A stretch of DNA of 62,477 nt from a virus. The notes under the pieces are model-generated. The model searched no databases and was not told where the DNA came from. It saw only the letters and a list, made by a program, of their open reading frames with translations. The stretch is from the IMG/VR virus record IMGVR_UViG_3300025286_000008, positions 1-62,477 of that record, one strand, 5' to 3'. This document shows positions 7,148 to 15,972 of the stretch, piece after piece (within the stretch, counting starts at the first letter, position 1; every line of letters starts with the position of its first letter). A program made the position numbers and the translations under genes.

Positions 7148-8795
7148 TAGAAAAAAAAGAGTTCTAGTGGTTACTGAGTCCTCCATCCTATCGTCAGGGT
7201 TTGGAGTCTATGGTAAAGAGATTTTAAAGCGGTTGCATAAGAGTGACAAGTATGTGCTGGCTGAGCTAGGGTGTTATTGTAGCCCTACTGCCGTCAACAA
7301 TACTGACTGGCTGACCTACGGCGTAGGCCCGATGGCTGGAGAAGATCAATATGCAAAAGAACATGCTGATAGTCGTAATGCTCAATGGGGGGCTTTACGA
7401 TTTGAACGAGCATGTCTTGACTTTCGGCCAGACGTAGTTGTAACCTATCGTGACCCCTGGATGGATGCGTATATCGCAGACAGTATACTCTTGCCGTTTT
7501 TTCATTGGGTTTGGATGCCTACTATTGACTCCGAGCCGCAAAAGCTAGAATGGCTCTACCAACTATTTAATCGTTGCGACGGCCTAATGGCATATTCAGA
7601 ATATGGTATCAGGTGTTTAGAAGAGCAGACACACGGCAGATTAAAGCCGGTAGCCTGTGCATCTCCTGCCACTGATCCTACTGTATTCCAAATGATTCTT
7701 AATAAGGAAAAACACAAAGAGAGCTTTGGCCTACCCCCTGACAGTTTTATCGTAGGGACTGTCATGAGAAACCAAAAGCGAAAAATGTTTCCTGAATTAA
7801 TGAAGGCTTTTAAAGACTTTGTAAATGAAGCACCTAAAGAGATAGCAGAGAAGTCCTTTCTATACCTTCATACTAGCTATCCAGAAAAGCACGGATGGGA
7901 CATTACTTCCCTTATTCACGAATACGGCCTGGGATCAAAGGCTCTTTGCACCTATACGTGTCGTCAGTGTAAGAAGTTCTTTGTAGCACATTATCGAGAC
8001 GCACTTACCATATGCAACCACTGCAAGGTTCCTGGTGCTTTATTGCCTGGAGTGTCTGCTGGCGTATCAACAGAAGAACTAGTACAGATTTATAACCTCT
8101 TTGACCTATACGCCCAGTACGCCATATGCGAAGGGTTTGGCATGCCTCAAGTTGAAGCAGCCGCCTGTGGTGTTCCAGTAGCGGCCATTGATTATAGTGC
8201 TATGGAAGATGTGGTAAGGTACGTAAAGGGATATCCAATTACACCTGTCTTGGCTAGAGAAATGGAGACTAATGCGGAACGCTCTGGCCCCAATAACCAA
8301 GCATTAAAAGAAATATTTCTAAGGTGTGCCTCGGCAGACAAGAACACCGTTAAAAAGCGTCGTCTGGAAACTAGAAGGGGCTGTGTTGACCGATATACTT
8401 GGGATGGTGCTGCTAAAGCCTGGGAAGATTATATCGACGGCATTGAGCCTAAGAATCTAGAGGGGAAATGGGACCACCCTCCCTTAATGACTCCCCCTCC
8501 AGCCGAGATTCCGCCTAAAATGACACATGCTCAATTTGCGGAGTGGGCTTTTGTAGCCCTCGTACAAGATCAGTACTCAGCCTTTAATTATAAAATGCTT
8601 ACAGTATTACGCGATCTTAATTTTGGTGCTAACTTTGGCCTGGGGTTTGTTAAAAAGTGTACTCAGCAATCAACGTTTGAAGAATTGAACAGGCTAGCTC
8701 AACATAGATTTTTCTTCGACTCCCTCCGCACTGGGCTACATAAAGAGAATGTCCCTGCGTTTGTTGTTGAAGCTCATAAAAGGATTAAAAAATAA
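7137..8795 (+). CDS. GT4-like glycosyltransferase with zinc-ribbon insert
   Basis: A 552-residue GT-B-fold glycosyltransferase. The N-terminus has a Rossmann start (KRVLVVTESSILSSGFG). The C-terminal nucleotide-sugar site shows the family's EGFGMPQVEAAACGVPV with the E-x7-E spacing, near residues 333-349. Inserted just before it, residues about 274-300, is a zinc-ribbon-like CRQC...CNHC pair not usual in this family. A further 100 residues follow the catalytic region, of unknown role. CAGGA lies five bases before the ATG. It starts a run of glycosyltransferase-related genes. The acceptor (phage DNA, host surface or virion) cannot be told from the sequence. Confidence 0.8.
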   Translation: MSYNRKKRVLVVTESSILSSGFGVYGKEILKRLHKSDKYVLAELGCYCSPTAVNNTDWLTYGVGPMAGEDQYAKEHADSRNAQWGALRFERACLDFRPDVVVTYRDPWMDAYIADSILLPFFHWVWMPTIDSEPQKLEWLYQLFNRCDGLMAYSEYGIRCLEEQTHGRLKPVACASPATDPTVFQMILNKEKHKESFGLPPDSFIVGTVMRNQKRKMFPELMKAFKDFVNEAPKEIAEKSFLYLHTSYPEKHGWDITSLIHEYGLGSKALCTYTCRQCKKFFVAHYRDALTICNHCKVPGALLPGVSAGVSTEELVQIYNLFDLYAQYAICEGFGMPQVEAAACGVPVAAIDYSAMEDVVRYVKGYPITPVLAREMETNAERSGPNNQALKEIFLRCASADKNTVKKRRLETRRGCVDRYTWDGAAKAWEDYIDGIEPKNLEGKWDHPPLMTPPPAEIPPKMTHAQFAEWAFVALVQDQYSAFNYKMLTVLRDLNFGANFGLGFVKKCTQQSTFEELNRLAQHRFFFDSLRTGLHKENVPAFVVEAHKRIKK

Positions 8796-9868
8796 TGTTA
8801 GACGTTCTCTATGTTGGTCCGTATAGACAAAATGACGAGTGGGGATATACCAGCAAAGCCCTTGCCACGCTTCTATCCTCACAAGAGGATGTTAATCTAG
8901 TCCTGCGTCCTGTCTGGTTTGCATCTCAGGGCGAAGCACAGGACATAGAAAATATAGAGCAGTATGAAAACGGCGAGTTGTCAACTAAAGACATTCTCAT
9001 TCAGCATGGGCTACCCTCCTTCATTAATTATAACGGAGATTTTAAAAAGAACATAGCCGTATTAGCAGTAGACGGTCGTATTGATAATACCGGATGGTTG
9101 TATAATCTAAACCAGATGGATCAAATTGTTGTTTGTTCAGAGAGTGAAAAAAAACTACTAGAAGAATCGGGGGTGGAGTCGTCTAAAATAGCAGCCTTCC
9201 CATTCCCTCCGTTTTTCCTAACCGCTTCATGCCACATTTTAGATTTAAATTTGTCGGGAACTTCTTTTTATACAGTAGGTTCGTTGGATACCAAGTCAGG
9301 ACTGTTAGAGACACTCACTGCATTTTTATCAACCTTTAATATTGGCCAAGCTGTTAACCTGATTGTTGCCTGTCCTAATGCAGAGCAGGTTCAGGCGAAG
9401 GTAAAGGAGTTGAAAGACTCACTAGGTATTTATAAGCAGGGTTCATACTATCCAAATATTATGGTGATTAATAGTGACAAGCTAGAAGTTGTAAACTATC
9501 TGCATCATGCGGCAGACTTTTTTATAGACGTATCTTATAATGCTATTCCTAGCCAAAACCTGTTAAGGTCAATTGCTAGAGGTAGTATTCCAATAGTTCC
9601 TGACACTGTTAACTTATTTGATGACAATCCTTTTGCTGTTGGTACATATGAAGAGGTTTGTGTTTATCCTGATAGGCCGGTTGCTAACCTGTGGTGCGGA
9701 GAGTCTACATGGAGTAAGCCGATTATGAACAGCTTAAGGGAAAAAATGATAGAGGCCACCCTTCAAGGTGAAAGCGTCGAGATAGCAATGCAAAGACTAT
9801 TAAGTTTCAAGAGTAGGCTTTTTACAGGGCATAACGCCGCCGTTAAGGAAATACTATGTTTGCGATAG
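8795..9868 (+). CDS. Probable GT-B glycosyltransferase-like protein
   Basis: A 357-residue protein with a GT-B-like layout: an N-terminal MLDVLYVGPYR strand, QIVVCSESEKKLLEESGV (a common pattern in GT4 linker regions), FYTVGSLDTKSGLLETL opening the second domain, and a C-terminal stretch (FIDVSYNAIPSQNLLRSIARGSIPIV) that corresponds to the nucleotide-sugar site of GT4. The strict E-x7-E motif is missing, so it may be degenerate or a non-catalytic partner. It overlaps the previous gene by one base (TAATG) and the next by 13. Confidence 0.6.
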   Translation: MLDVLYVGPYRQNDEWGYTSKALATLLSSQEDVNLVLRPVWFASQGEAQDIENIEQYENGELSTKDILIQHGLPSFINYNGDFKKNIAVLAVDGRIDNTGWLYNLNQMDQIVVCSESEKKLLEESGVESSKIAAFPFPPFFLTASCHILDLNLSGTSFYTVGSLDTKSGLLETLTAFLSTFNIGQAVNLIVACPNAEQVQAKVKELKDSLGIYKQGSYYPNIMVINSDKLEVVNYLHHAADFFIDVSYNAIPSQNLLRSIARGSIPIVPDTVNLFDDNPFAVGTYEEVCVYPDRPVANLWCGESTWSKPIMNSLREKMIEATLQGESVEIAMQRLLSFKSRLFTGHNAAVKEILCLR

Positions 9869-10803
9869 AAAATGCTATAAGATCAGTCACTCGGACAGCT
9901 AGCGACAAGCTCAACATTGTTGTTATGTGTGACAACGAAGAAGACTATATATCTACACTGTGTCAAACGGGGCATAATTTTTATATATTACAAGACATAC
10001 ATGAATCCCAATGGAAAAGAAGCCTAGAGGCTACTCCTTCCAACTTAACTATCTGCCCCAGCTTTGTAACTGCTTGTAATCGCCACTACGATTTAATCAT
10101 TGTTTTTAATCGCCTCACTCAATGGGATAAGGCTAATAAGCTTTCCGCCGCTTGGCATGTACCCATTATAGTAGTTGACATAGCAACATTTAACACTAAG
10201 CTGCAACATCCGTTTTTCGTCGATGTCTCCGTCGAGACTCCCGAGAAAATGCACACTCACGGTGGAGAGATAACGGTAGGCAGTTCCGAAATAGTAACGG
10301 GTAGCTGGACTTCTCCCCACTCCAAGTTTGCTACTACTATACACTCCCCCTACAATCCCCCTCAGAGAGAGTTGAATCCAAGAGAGAATAATAGGATTGC
10401 TATAGACAGTGATATAGAACAAAACTATCTGCGATCATTGCCGATAACTCTTACCAACGGAGTCTTTTCTCAGGGGCTATCCGATGCAGCCTTTTATTTG
10501 CATCTATGGAAATGCGTTACTCCAAAAATGTTAGAGGCTATGATGTTTCGTATTCCTGTGATTACCTTTGAGTCTCTAGACTTTAAAGAGTTTATTGATA
10601 AAGAGGCCGTGATCTTAATACAAGAACTTCAGGTGTTAAACCAGCCCAATATCATGAGAGAATTAAAAGCCTTTCCAAAACAATATAGCGTAGTGGAAAA
10701 CGCCTTCAACATAGTCTCTGAGAGACATTCCCCTGAGAAGTTTCTAGCTGACTGGAACCATATTTTTAACCATAGCATAAGTCTATTCTATACAAGAGGG
10801 TAA
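9856..10803 (+). CDS. Possible glycosyltransferase-like protein
   Basis: A 315-residue protein of the same run. The C-terminal part (KCVTPKMLEAMMFRIPVITF) resembles the E-A-x3-G-x-P-V-[IV] segment of GT4 enzymes, with Arg instead of the usual Gly. The N-terminal half has alternating strands and helices but no motif I can name. AAGGAAA upstream of the ATG at 9856 supports the start. The family assignment rests on this segment and on the neighbours, so it is tentative. Confidence 0.5.
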   Translation: MFAIENAIRSVTRTASDKLNIVVMCDNEEDYISTLCQTGHNFYILQDIHESQWKRSLEATPSNLTICPSFVTACNRHYDLIIVFNRLTQWDKANKLSAAWHVPIIVVDIATFNTKLQHPFFVDVSVETPEKMHTHGGEITVGSSEIVTGSWTSPHSKFATTIHSPYNPPQRELNPRENNRIAIDSDIEQNYLRSLPITLTNGVFSQGLSDAAFYLHLWKCVTPKMLEAMMFRIPVITFESLDFKEFIDKEAVILIQELQVLNQPNIMRELKAFPKQYSVVENAFNIVSERHSPEKFLADWNHIFNHSISLFYTRG

Positions 10804-10804
10804 T

Positions 10805-11200
10805 ATGAATAAGGAAATTAAATTAGTTGTGAAGGTGAATGACCCGCAAAAGGAGGCGTCTGAAAAAGACTTCTTGGCGGCTCCCGATTCTTTTTTTACT
10901 AGGATTGTTGTACAGGACGTTTTAGAGCTTTCCACCAACGTGGATATCTTGACGACCGTATCTAACAAGCTTAGAAAGGGTGGCACTCTAGTTGTAGAGG
11001 GAGTTGACGCTCTGGACTTATGCCGCAGGATTTATAACGGTTCCGTTTCATTAGAGGAAGCTTCCCGCAATTTCTTAACACGTAGCCACAACCTTAATGC
11101 GGTGGCAACTCTGAGAACATTTTTTGCAAAAAGGGAATGGCCTATAAAGTTTGCTGGTCTTCTTGAAGGTCGTTATTTTGTGGAAGTGGTGAGGCCATGA
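10805..11200 (+). CDS. Methyltransferase-like fragment, lacks SAM motif
   Basis: A 131-residue protein. The middle (VQDVLELSTNVDILTTVSNKL, then RKGGTLVVEG) looks like the later strands of a class I SAM-dependent methyltransferase, where a 'K-G-G-x-L' loop follows the helix after motif III. The glycine-rich motif I that binds SAM is absent, so it is either a remnant or has a non-enzymatic role. A GAGGG site lies five bases upstream. It overlaps the next gene by four bases (ATGA). Confidence 0.5.
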   Translation: MNKEIKLVVKVNDPQKEASEKDFLAAPDSFFTRIVVQDVLELSTNVDILTTVSNKLRKGGTLVVEGVDALDLCRRIYNGSVSLEEASRNFLTRSHNLNAVATLRTFFAKREWPIKFAGLLEGRYFVEVVRP

Positions 11201-12042
11201 CAGACACACCCCCACAACAAGAAGTTAGCTCTATCCACACCGCTTGTCGCAACTGCGTGTTTGCCGAGTTTAAGAACAAGGTGCAAACGGGATGCTCGCT
11301 GAATAAGCTAGACGACTACCGCAACGCCGGTATAGACCTAGTCGAAGTATATGATAAGGATGGAACAGAGTTCTTTCTGGTTGATGGTAGATTCTGCTTG
11401 TTCTATAGAAACAAAGAGATCATGGAACGATACCCGAGAGACTCTTGGGAGCGAATTGCACTCATGACTACGAAGTGTCCTTATCATGCTATGGTATTGT
11501 TTGAGGAAGAGCATACCTTTGCACAGCTTAAGCGTACACTAAAGAATCTAAGGCACGATCAAGAAATTGCCCCTAACTTTGTAACGGTACTCAACAAGCA
11601 GTATTTGCACTACGCTGAAAAACCAGAGAAGTATACTAAGCCTAGTGTATTACTTGACCTGTTGAACGATCTAGAATTTCATCAGTTTAGTTTTAAAAAT
11701 GTTTATGATCCAACGTTGGGCAATAGGGAATTGATAGACCTCTCATTTGACAGTAGTTCTACCCTACCCTATCCTTTTTATGCAGTGTTTCACGCCGACT
11801 TCGATATTCCTCATGCCTTTAGCAAAGAGCTAAACGATGCCATCTTAATTAAAATGATGCAGATTGGAATTGGTACTCCCGAGGACAAGCTAAACGGCAT
11901 GATCGTAAGTAGAACCGCCCACAAAAAACACGGCGGCAACGCTTTTAATATTAATCTAGAAGATAAAATAGAAAAGTATGAAGAAAACGCTCACAACTTC
12001 ATCCACAAAGCGAGTGATATATGTCCCAGCCTAATCAAATAA
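11197..12042 (+). CDS. Cys-cluster protein, possibly GT2-like
   Basis: A 281-residue protein that I cannot place firmly. The N-terminus has a cysteine cluster (CRNCVFA, TGCSLNKLDDY, RFCLFYR) likely to bind zinc or an Fe-S cluster. After it, residues about 130-260 contain features often seen in GT-A family 2 enzymes: FVTVLNKQYL, a helix with LLDLLNDLEFHQFSFKNVYD, and a later stretch PYPFYAVFHADFDIPHAFS. The next gene looks like a second GT-A piece. The two overlap by 22 bases. Confidence 0.45.
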   Translation: MTDTPPQQEVSSIHTACRNCVFAEFKNKVQTGCSLNKLDDYRNAGIDLVEVYDKDGTEFFLVDGRFCLFYRNKEIMERYPRDSWERIALMTTKCPYHAMVLFEEEHTFAQLKRTLKNLRHDQEIAPNFVTVLNKQYLHYAEKPEKYTKPSVLLDLLNDLEFHQFSFKNVYDPTLGNRELIDLSFDSSSTLPYPFYAVFHADFDIPHAFSKELNDAILIKMMQIGIGTPEDKLNGMIVSRTAHKKHGGNAFNINLEDKIEKYEENAHNFIHKASDICPSLIK

Positions 12043-12482
12043 CTTATCTGGTAAACAACAGCCACCCGTTTCCAGACGGATACAACGTGATCCGCAATGA
12101 CAAGGGGCTGCCAGAACATGATTTTTATAATCAGCAGATTGCCACTTACGATACTACTAAAAACAATATCGTGGCATTCATAGATAGTAACTGCTGGATT
12201 ACCAATCCTGATGTTACAGACATTGTTGTTTCGGCTTTTGAAGAGAATCCCGAGGCGACCTTTATTTATACCGATCTATTGATGCTGTATCAAGAGCAGG
12301 AAATGATTGACCATTTCAGCGGTATGGAAATTCCCGACGCTGCCTTTTTTATGAACCTAAACTTTCCTATTCTATTTCCAGCACACCCTCAATGTAAACT
12401 ACAGACAATGCAGCAGCTAACCAGTCAGGGTAAGCTATTTGTACACATACCAGACCCGCTACTGACTGCGTTTAAGCAATGA
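12021..12482 (+). CDS. GT2-like glycosyltransferase, short
   Basis: A 153-residue protein resembling the catalytic strand region of a GT-A family 2 glycosyltransferase. NNIVAFIDSNCWITNPDV corresponds to the segment in which most GT2 enzymes have a D-x-D near a hydrophobic strand; here it reads D-S-N. The next helix and strand (VVSAFEENPEATFIYTDLLM) fit the same fold. It is about half the usual size, so it is either reduced or works with the preceding protein. Confidence 0.5.
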   Translation: MSQPNQITYLVNNSHPFPDGYNVIRNDKGLPEHDFYNQQIATYDTTKNNIVAFIDSNCWITNPDVTDIVVSAFEENPEATFIYTDLLMLYQEQEMIDHFSGMEIPDAAFFMNLNFPILFPAHPQCKLQTMQQLTSQGKLFVHIPDPLLTAFKQ

Positions 12483-13183
12483 GTGTTAGACACATAAAAA
12501 AAATAGCCGACGCGACCGCACTGGATGTGATTATACCTGCGGCTGGCCTGGGCAGACGGATGAAATCTTATGGGCCTAAACCTCTCATTAAGATTAAACC
12601 TAATTTAACTATTATAGAAAATCAACTGAAAGTTCTCAAGAGGGTAATTCCGCAAGCTAACATCATTCTAGTGGGCGGCTTTGATGCAGATAAATTAATG
12701 AATCAAACTCCTGACAACTTAATTAAAATAGAAAATGAAAAATACGCCACCACTAACGTAGTACGCTCTATCGGCATGGGCCTACGAGCTTGTCAAAACG
12801 ACGTATTAATTATATATGGTGATTTAATTTTTAACATCCAAGCAATCTCCGCTATGGACTTTAACCACTCATCTATCCTGGTAGGACAAGATATCATGGC
12901 CGATAAGGAAGTAGGCTGTGTTGTAAATGCAAGAGGTGCAGTAGAAAACATGATGTATGATTTGCCGACCAAGTGGGGGCAGATTTCTTTTGTCAAAGGC
13001 CGAGAGCTAAGGCTGTTAAAGCAGATATGCTGGAATCCTAACAATTATAATATGTTTGGCTTTGAGGCAATTAACCATATTATCTCCAATGGGGGAAAGT
13101 TAAAAGGTTGTCACGATCCAAAAGCAAGAGTTATTGATGTAGACACTAATAAGGACTTGGAAAAGGTGAGAAGCATTATATGA
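12479..13183 (+). CDS. NTP-sugar nucleotidyltransferase
   Basis: A 234-residue nucleotidyltransferase that would join NTP and a sugar 1-phosphate (or a similar phosphate ester) to give an activated donor. The signature is IIPAAGLGRRMKSYGPKPL near residues 19-37, with the G-x-G-x-R loop and the Lys of the 'KP' motif. IIYGDLIF near 110-117 supplies the metal-binding aspartate. VIDVDTNKDLEKV at the end is typical of the family's final segment. It overlaps both neighbours by four bases. It could feed the neighbouring glycosyltransferases. Confidence 0.83.
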   Translation: MSVRHIKKIADATALDVIIPAAGLGRRMKSYGPKPLIKIKPNLTIIENQLKVLKRVIPQANIILVGGFDADKLMNQTPDNLIKIENEKYATTNVVRSIGMGLRACQNDVLIIYGDLIFNIQAISAMDFNHSSILVGQDIMADKEVGCVVNARGAVENMMYDLPTKWGQISFVKGRELRLLKQICWNPNNYNMFGFEAINHIISNGGKLKGCHDPKARVIDVDTNKDLEKVRSII

Positions 13184-14022
13184 GAATTTTTATTTCCCCA
13201 CATCAAGATATAAGAGTACAGGGTCTAGCAAAGGCCGTCAAGAGTGTTGTGTCAGATACTTACTTTTGGGACCATACCCGCAAGCCTCTTTTTGACTTAC
13301 TGGTATCCGATAAGCCCGACGTTATCTTTTATCATGATGCAACCGACACTAACGGTTCGATAGCATTGGCCAAACAAGAGTATCCAAATATCAAGTTTGT
13401 GTTCATGCAGTTTCTACCTACTATATCTCCCTTTCAACCTGACCTGACTATTGTTATGGATGAGAGGCTGAAAAAGGATGAATCATTATTTCTCGACTAC
13501 CAAACCAGCGTTATAGATATGGTGAGTGGCGAAAAAAACAATAGGTATAGTGCAGAGGTATTGGTTCTAACGGACAGTGTCGATGTGCAAGATGAATTTC
13601 AGATGCTGGTTTTGCGAGCACTGAGTAATAAGTTTCAAACTAAAATTTATGGAAATATTACTATTCCAATCCCCAATTATCTAGGTCGATTAAAAGTAGA
13701 GGATTACCGACATGCCTTTGCTTCAACTAAAGTCTTTGTAGGCTTTAATAAAGATCGCCTTAACGATGCCTCTTATCATAATTGCTGCCCCCTGACCTTC
13801 AATGCTAACTCTCCAGGTAAGTATGAATTTAGAGGGGCCAATCAATTGATGGAAAAGTGTCAGTATTTTATAGACAACGGCAAACAGGAAGACCTGAGCA
13901 GCCTAGCTATTAACTCCACATACAACCATAGTGTCGTAGACATATTTAACAAATTAAACTATTCCGAAGCTGCTACAGAAGCACAGCAGATTTGCGAAGC
14001 TCAAAAGGAGAGCTTGAAATGA
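13180..14022 (+). CDS. Possible GT-B-like glycosyltransferase protein
   Basis: A 280-residue protein in the same translationally coupled run. The N-terminal domain starts with RIFISPHQDIRVQGLAKAV and includes a FYHDATDTNGSIALAKQ region. The second half contains YRHAFASTKVFVGFNKDR and FNANSPGKYEFRGANQLMEKCQYFIDNG, the layout of the last GT-B segment in which a poorly conserved donor loop is followed by a helix. No E-x7-E motif is present. The function is inferred from this layout and from the operon. Confidence 0.45.
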   Translation: MRIFISPHQDIRVQGLAKAVKSVVSDTYFWDHTRKPLFDLLVSDKPDVIFYHDATDTNGSIALAKQEYPNIKFVFMQFLPTISPFQPDLTIVMDERLKKDESLFLDYQTSVIDMVSGEKNNRYSAEVLVLTDSVDVQDEFQMLVLRALSNKFQTKIYGNITIPIPNYLGRLKVEDYRHAFASTKVFVGFNKDRLNDASYHNCCPLTFNANSPGKYEFRGANQLMEKCQYFIDNGKQEDLSSLAINSTYNHSVVDIFNKLNYSEAATEAQQICEAQKESLK

Positions 14023-14465
14023 TAGGAGTTATTGCGGACGATATTGTTTATTCTCCACAAAGCTATTTTCTGTTTAAAGCTTTAAATGAATTGTCGGTCA
14101 GTAATGACTGCTATTTGTTTGCTAGCTCTGTACAGCATCTACCAATGAACAACAACTTTGCTATCATGCAGCAGTTAGAAGCATTGCATCATCCAGGTAT
14201 ATTGATTAGCACTTCTATGATGAATACTCAGATATTGGCACACAGCTTAACTGCTAGTAAAAAATATTATTATATGTGGTCTTTTGAGTGGTGTGCATTA
14301 AAACAATTTGGAGCGAACCAGCTAGACCATATCTTTCATAATGATGAGATAAACATTATAGCTCGCAGCAACACACATGCCGATAAAGTGGCACAGTTGT
14401 TTAAGCCAACAGTTGGAGTAGCGTATAATTGGAATGCTAAACAGATACAAAAGGTACTGTCATGA
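14019..14465 (+). CDS. Small Rossmann-like protein of glycan cluster
   Basis: A 148-residue protein. I chose the ATG at 14019 (MIGVIADD), which gives an ATGA overlap with the previous gene and has AGGAGAG eight bases upstream; an in-frame ATG 27 bases earlier lacks such a site. It resembles the N-terminal half of a GT-B protein (MIGVIADDIVYSPQS; later NIIARSNTHADKVAQLF), without a donor-binding half. It may be a remnant or a partner protein. Confidence 0.45.
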   Translation: MIGVIADDIVYSPQSYFLFKALNELSVSNDCYLFASSVQHLPMNNNFAIMQQLEALHHPGILISTSMMNTQILAHSLTASKKYYYMWSFEWCALKQFGANQLDHIFHNDEINIIARSNTHADKVAQLFKPTVGVAYNWNAKQIQKVLS

Positions 14466-15250
14466 GTCAGTTTTTTGCCAAGTCAAATAAGATACGCTTT
14501 GAAAGATACAATAAGTTGTATCATGATGAGAATATGAGTTGGGGTGAAATCGCCAAACTCTTTGATACGTATCCAAACAGGGTGCGTCGGGATGCCCATA
14601 AGCTTGGCGTAAAATCTAGAGACAAGTCTGAGGCTCAAAAAGTGGCCTTATCAGAAGGTCGTCAATCCCACCCTACAGAGGGGAAGAAGCAGTCACAGGC
14701 TACCAAAAACAAGATAAGTGAGAGCCAGGGGCAGGTGTGGGACACCCTCACAGCAGAAGACCGCGAGAGACGCTCAAAAATAGGCGTAGAAGCGTGGAAT
14801 AAAAAAACAGATAGTGAGAGAGCGGATTTTTTTAAAAGGTCACAGGAGGCCATACAGAGAGCCTCACAGCATGGCTCTAAAGTAGAGCTATTCCTATTCG
14901 ATAATCTCGTCCAGAACGGATATAGGGTAGATAAGCACAAAGAGCACCTTTTACAGAACGAGAGATTCCATATTGACCTGTATGTACCTAGCTGTCGTGT
15001 GGCTATAGAGGTAGACGGGCCTATTCATTTTGAGCCTTTATTTGGGCAGGAAAAGCTGGAGAAAAGGCAAGCCCTAGATCAAGCAAAAAATGGCCTTATT
15101 CTTTCTGCTGGAATGGCACTTATTAGAGTACGATTAAATAAGAGGGAATCTCAAAGATACCTTCGGACTATCTGGTCTAATGTTTCAGATATATTAAATA
15201 AGGTAGAGGACAAGTTTCCACCAAAACACGAGAGGTATTTTGAAATATGA
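14462..15250 (+). CDS. Putative homing endonuclease, Vsr/DUF559-like
   Basis: A 262-residue protein with an N-terminal helix-turn-helix (WGEIAKLFDTYPNRVRRDA). A run of NUMOD3-like segments rich in S/K/E follows, residues about 55-130 (for example KNKISESQGQVW). The nuclease domain has a conserved Glu in SKVELFLFDNL, then FHIDLYVP and AIEVDGPIHFEP. This E...D...D-x-x-H pattern is that of Vsr-fold nucleases of the DUF559/EDxHD type, which include free-standing phage homing endonucleases. It overlaps both neighbours by ATGA, so it has been fitted neatly into the operon between the glycan genes and recombination genes. Confidence 0.72.
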   Translation: MSQFFAKSNKIRFERYNKLYHDENMSWGEIAKLFDTYPNRVRRDAHKLGVKSRDKSEAQKVALSEGRQSHPTEGKKQSQATKNKISESQGQVWDTLTAEDRERRSKIGVEAWNKKTDSERADFFKRSQEAIQRASQHGSKVELFLFDNLVQNGYRVDKHKEHLLQNERFHIDLYVPSCRVAIEVDGPIHFEPLFGQEKLEKRQALDQAKNGLILSAGMALIRVRLNKRESQRYLRTIWSNVSDILNKVEDKFPPKHERYFEI

Positions 15251-15972
15251 GCACTATCAACGATATGGTCGAAGAAGTAGTGGAAGATGAACTGAGAGAC
15301 GTTCAAGAACCTAATGCTAAGCAGTGTACCGATCCCGATTGGGCGGAATACGTGCTAGACCAACTGGCTGACCATGAGCTTATTAACGGAGCCCCTACCA
15401 CAGACGGTCTGCGAAGAGTGGCAGAAAAGATTTTCGGGCAGATTCTAGTGTCTGATACAGACGTTATTGAAGTTCCGAAAGAGGCACTCAAGGGTAAGGC
15501 TACGGTTAAGCACACTATGGTCTTTGATCGGATTGACGGTCGCGGCCAACTGCGGGTCAGTGCATGCGTCGATGCCTTGGGAAGTAGTCTCCCTGCACCG
15601 TTTAATAAGCATATCGTAGCTACTGCATGTACTAGAGCAGAAGGTAAGGCTTTGAGAAGGGCTTTAAAAATTAGAGTAACCACAGCGGAAGAGTTGGTTG
15701 CCACAGATGATCCCGATGAAGATAATAGCGGTGAGCCGATTAACGATCAGCAAGTGCTGGCTATTAATCAAATGTGTAAGAGGAACAACCTGAACGTGGT
15801 TGGAGTTGTAAAAGACACAGCCAAGTCAGCTAAGACTATCAAGGATGTGAAGAATGTGGAAGGTCGGTTTATTTTAACTAAACTGTCCGAGTATCAACGT
15901 AGCAAGTCTACTCTTGATAAGTCCTTGGTAGGCTATAATGAGCAATGGCAAGAAGAGTTTGGAGGCAAATAA
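15247..15972 (+). CDS. Candidate single-strand annealing protein
   Basis: A 241-residue protein with an acidic N-terminus and two parts. In the first, residues about 75-140, a strand-rich region (VKHTMVFDR, LRVSACVDALG) leads to VATACTRAEGKALRRALKI. A T-R-A-x2-[RK]-A-L-R-x-A-L helix is common in phage Rad52/ERF-like annealing proteins. In the second, residues about 157-215, INDQQVLAINQMCKRNNL and a RFILTKLSEYQ end resemble the small C-terminal domain that follows the core in many ERF- and Sak-type proteins. This assignment is tentative. It precedes a zinc-ribbon protein with a one-base overlap. Confidence 0.5.
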   Translation: MSTINDMVEEVVEDELRDVQEPNAKQCTDPDWAEYVLDQLADHELINGAPTTDGLRRVAEKIFGQILVSDTDVIEVPKEALKGKATVKHTMVFDRIDGRGQLRVSACVDALGSSLPAPFNKHIVATACTRAEGKALRRALKIRVTTAEELVATDDPDEDNSGEPINDQQVLAINQMCKRNNLNVVGVVKDTAKSAKTIKDVKNVEGRFILTKLSEYQRSKSTLDKSLVGYNEQWQEEFGGK

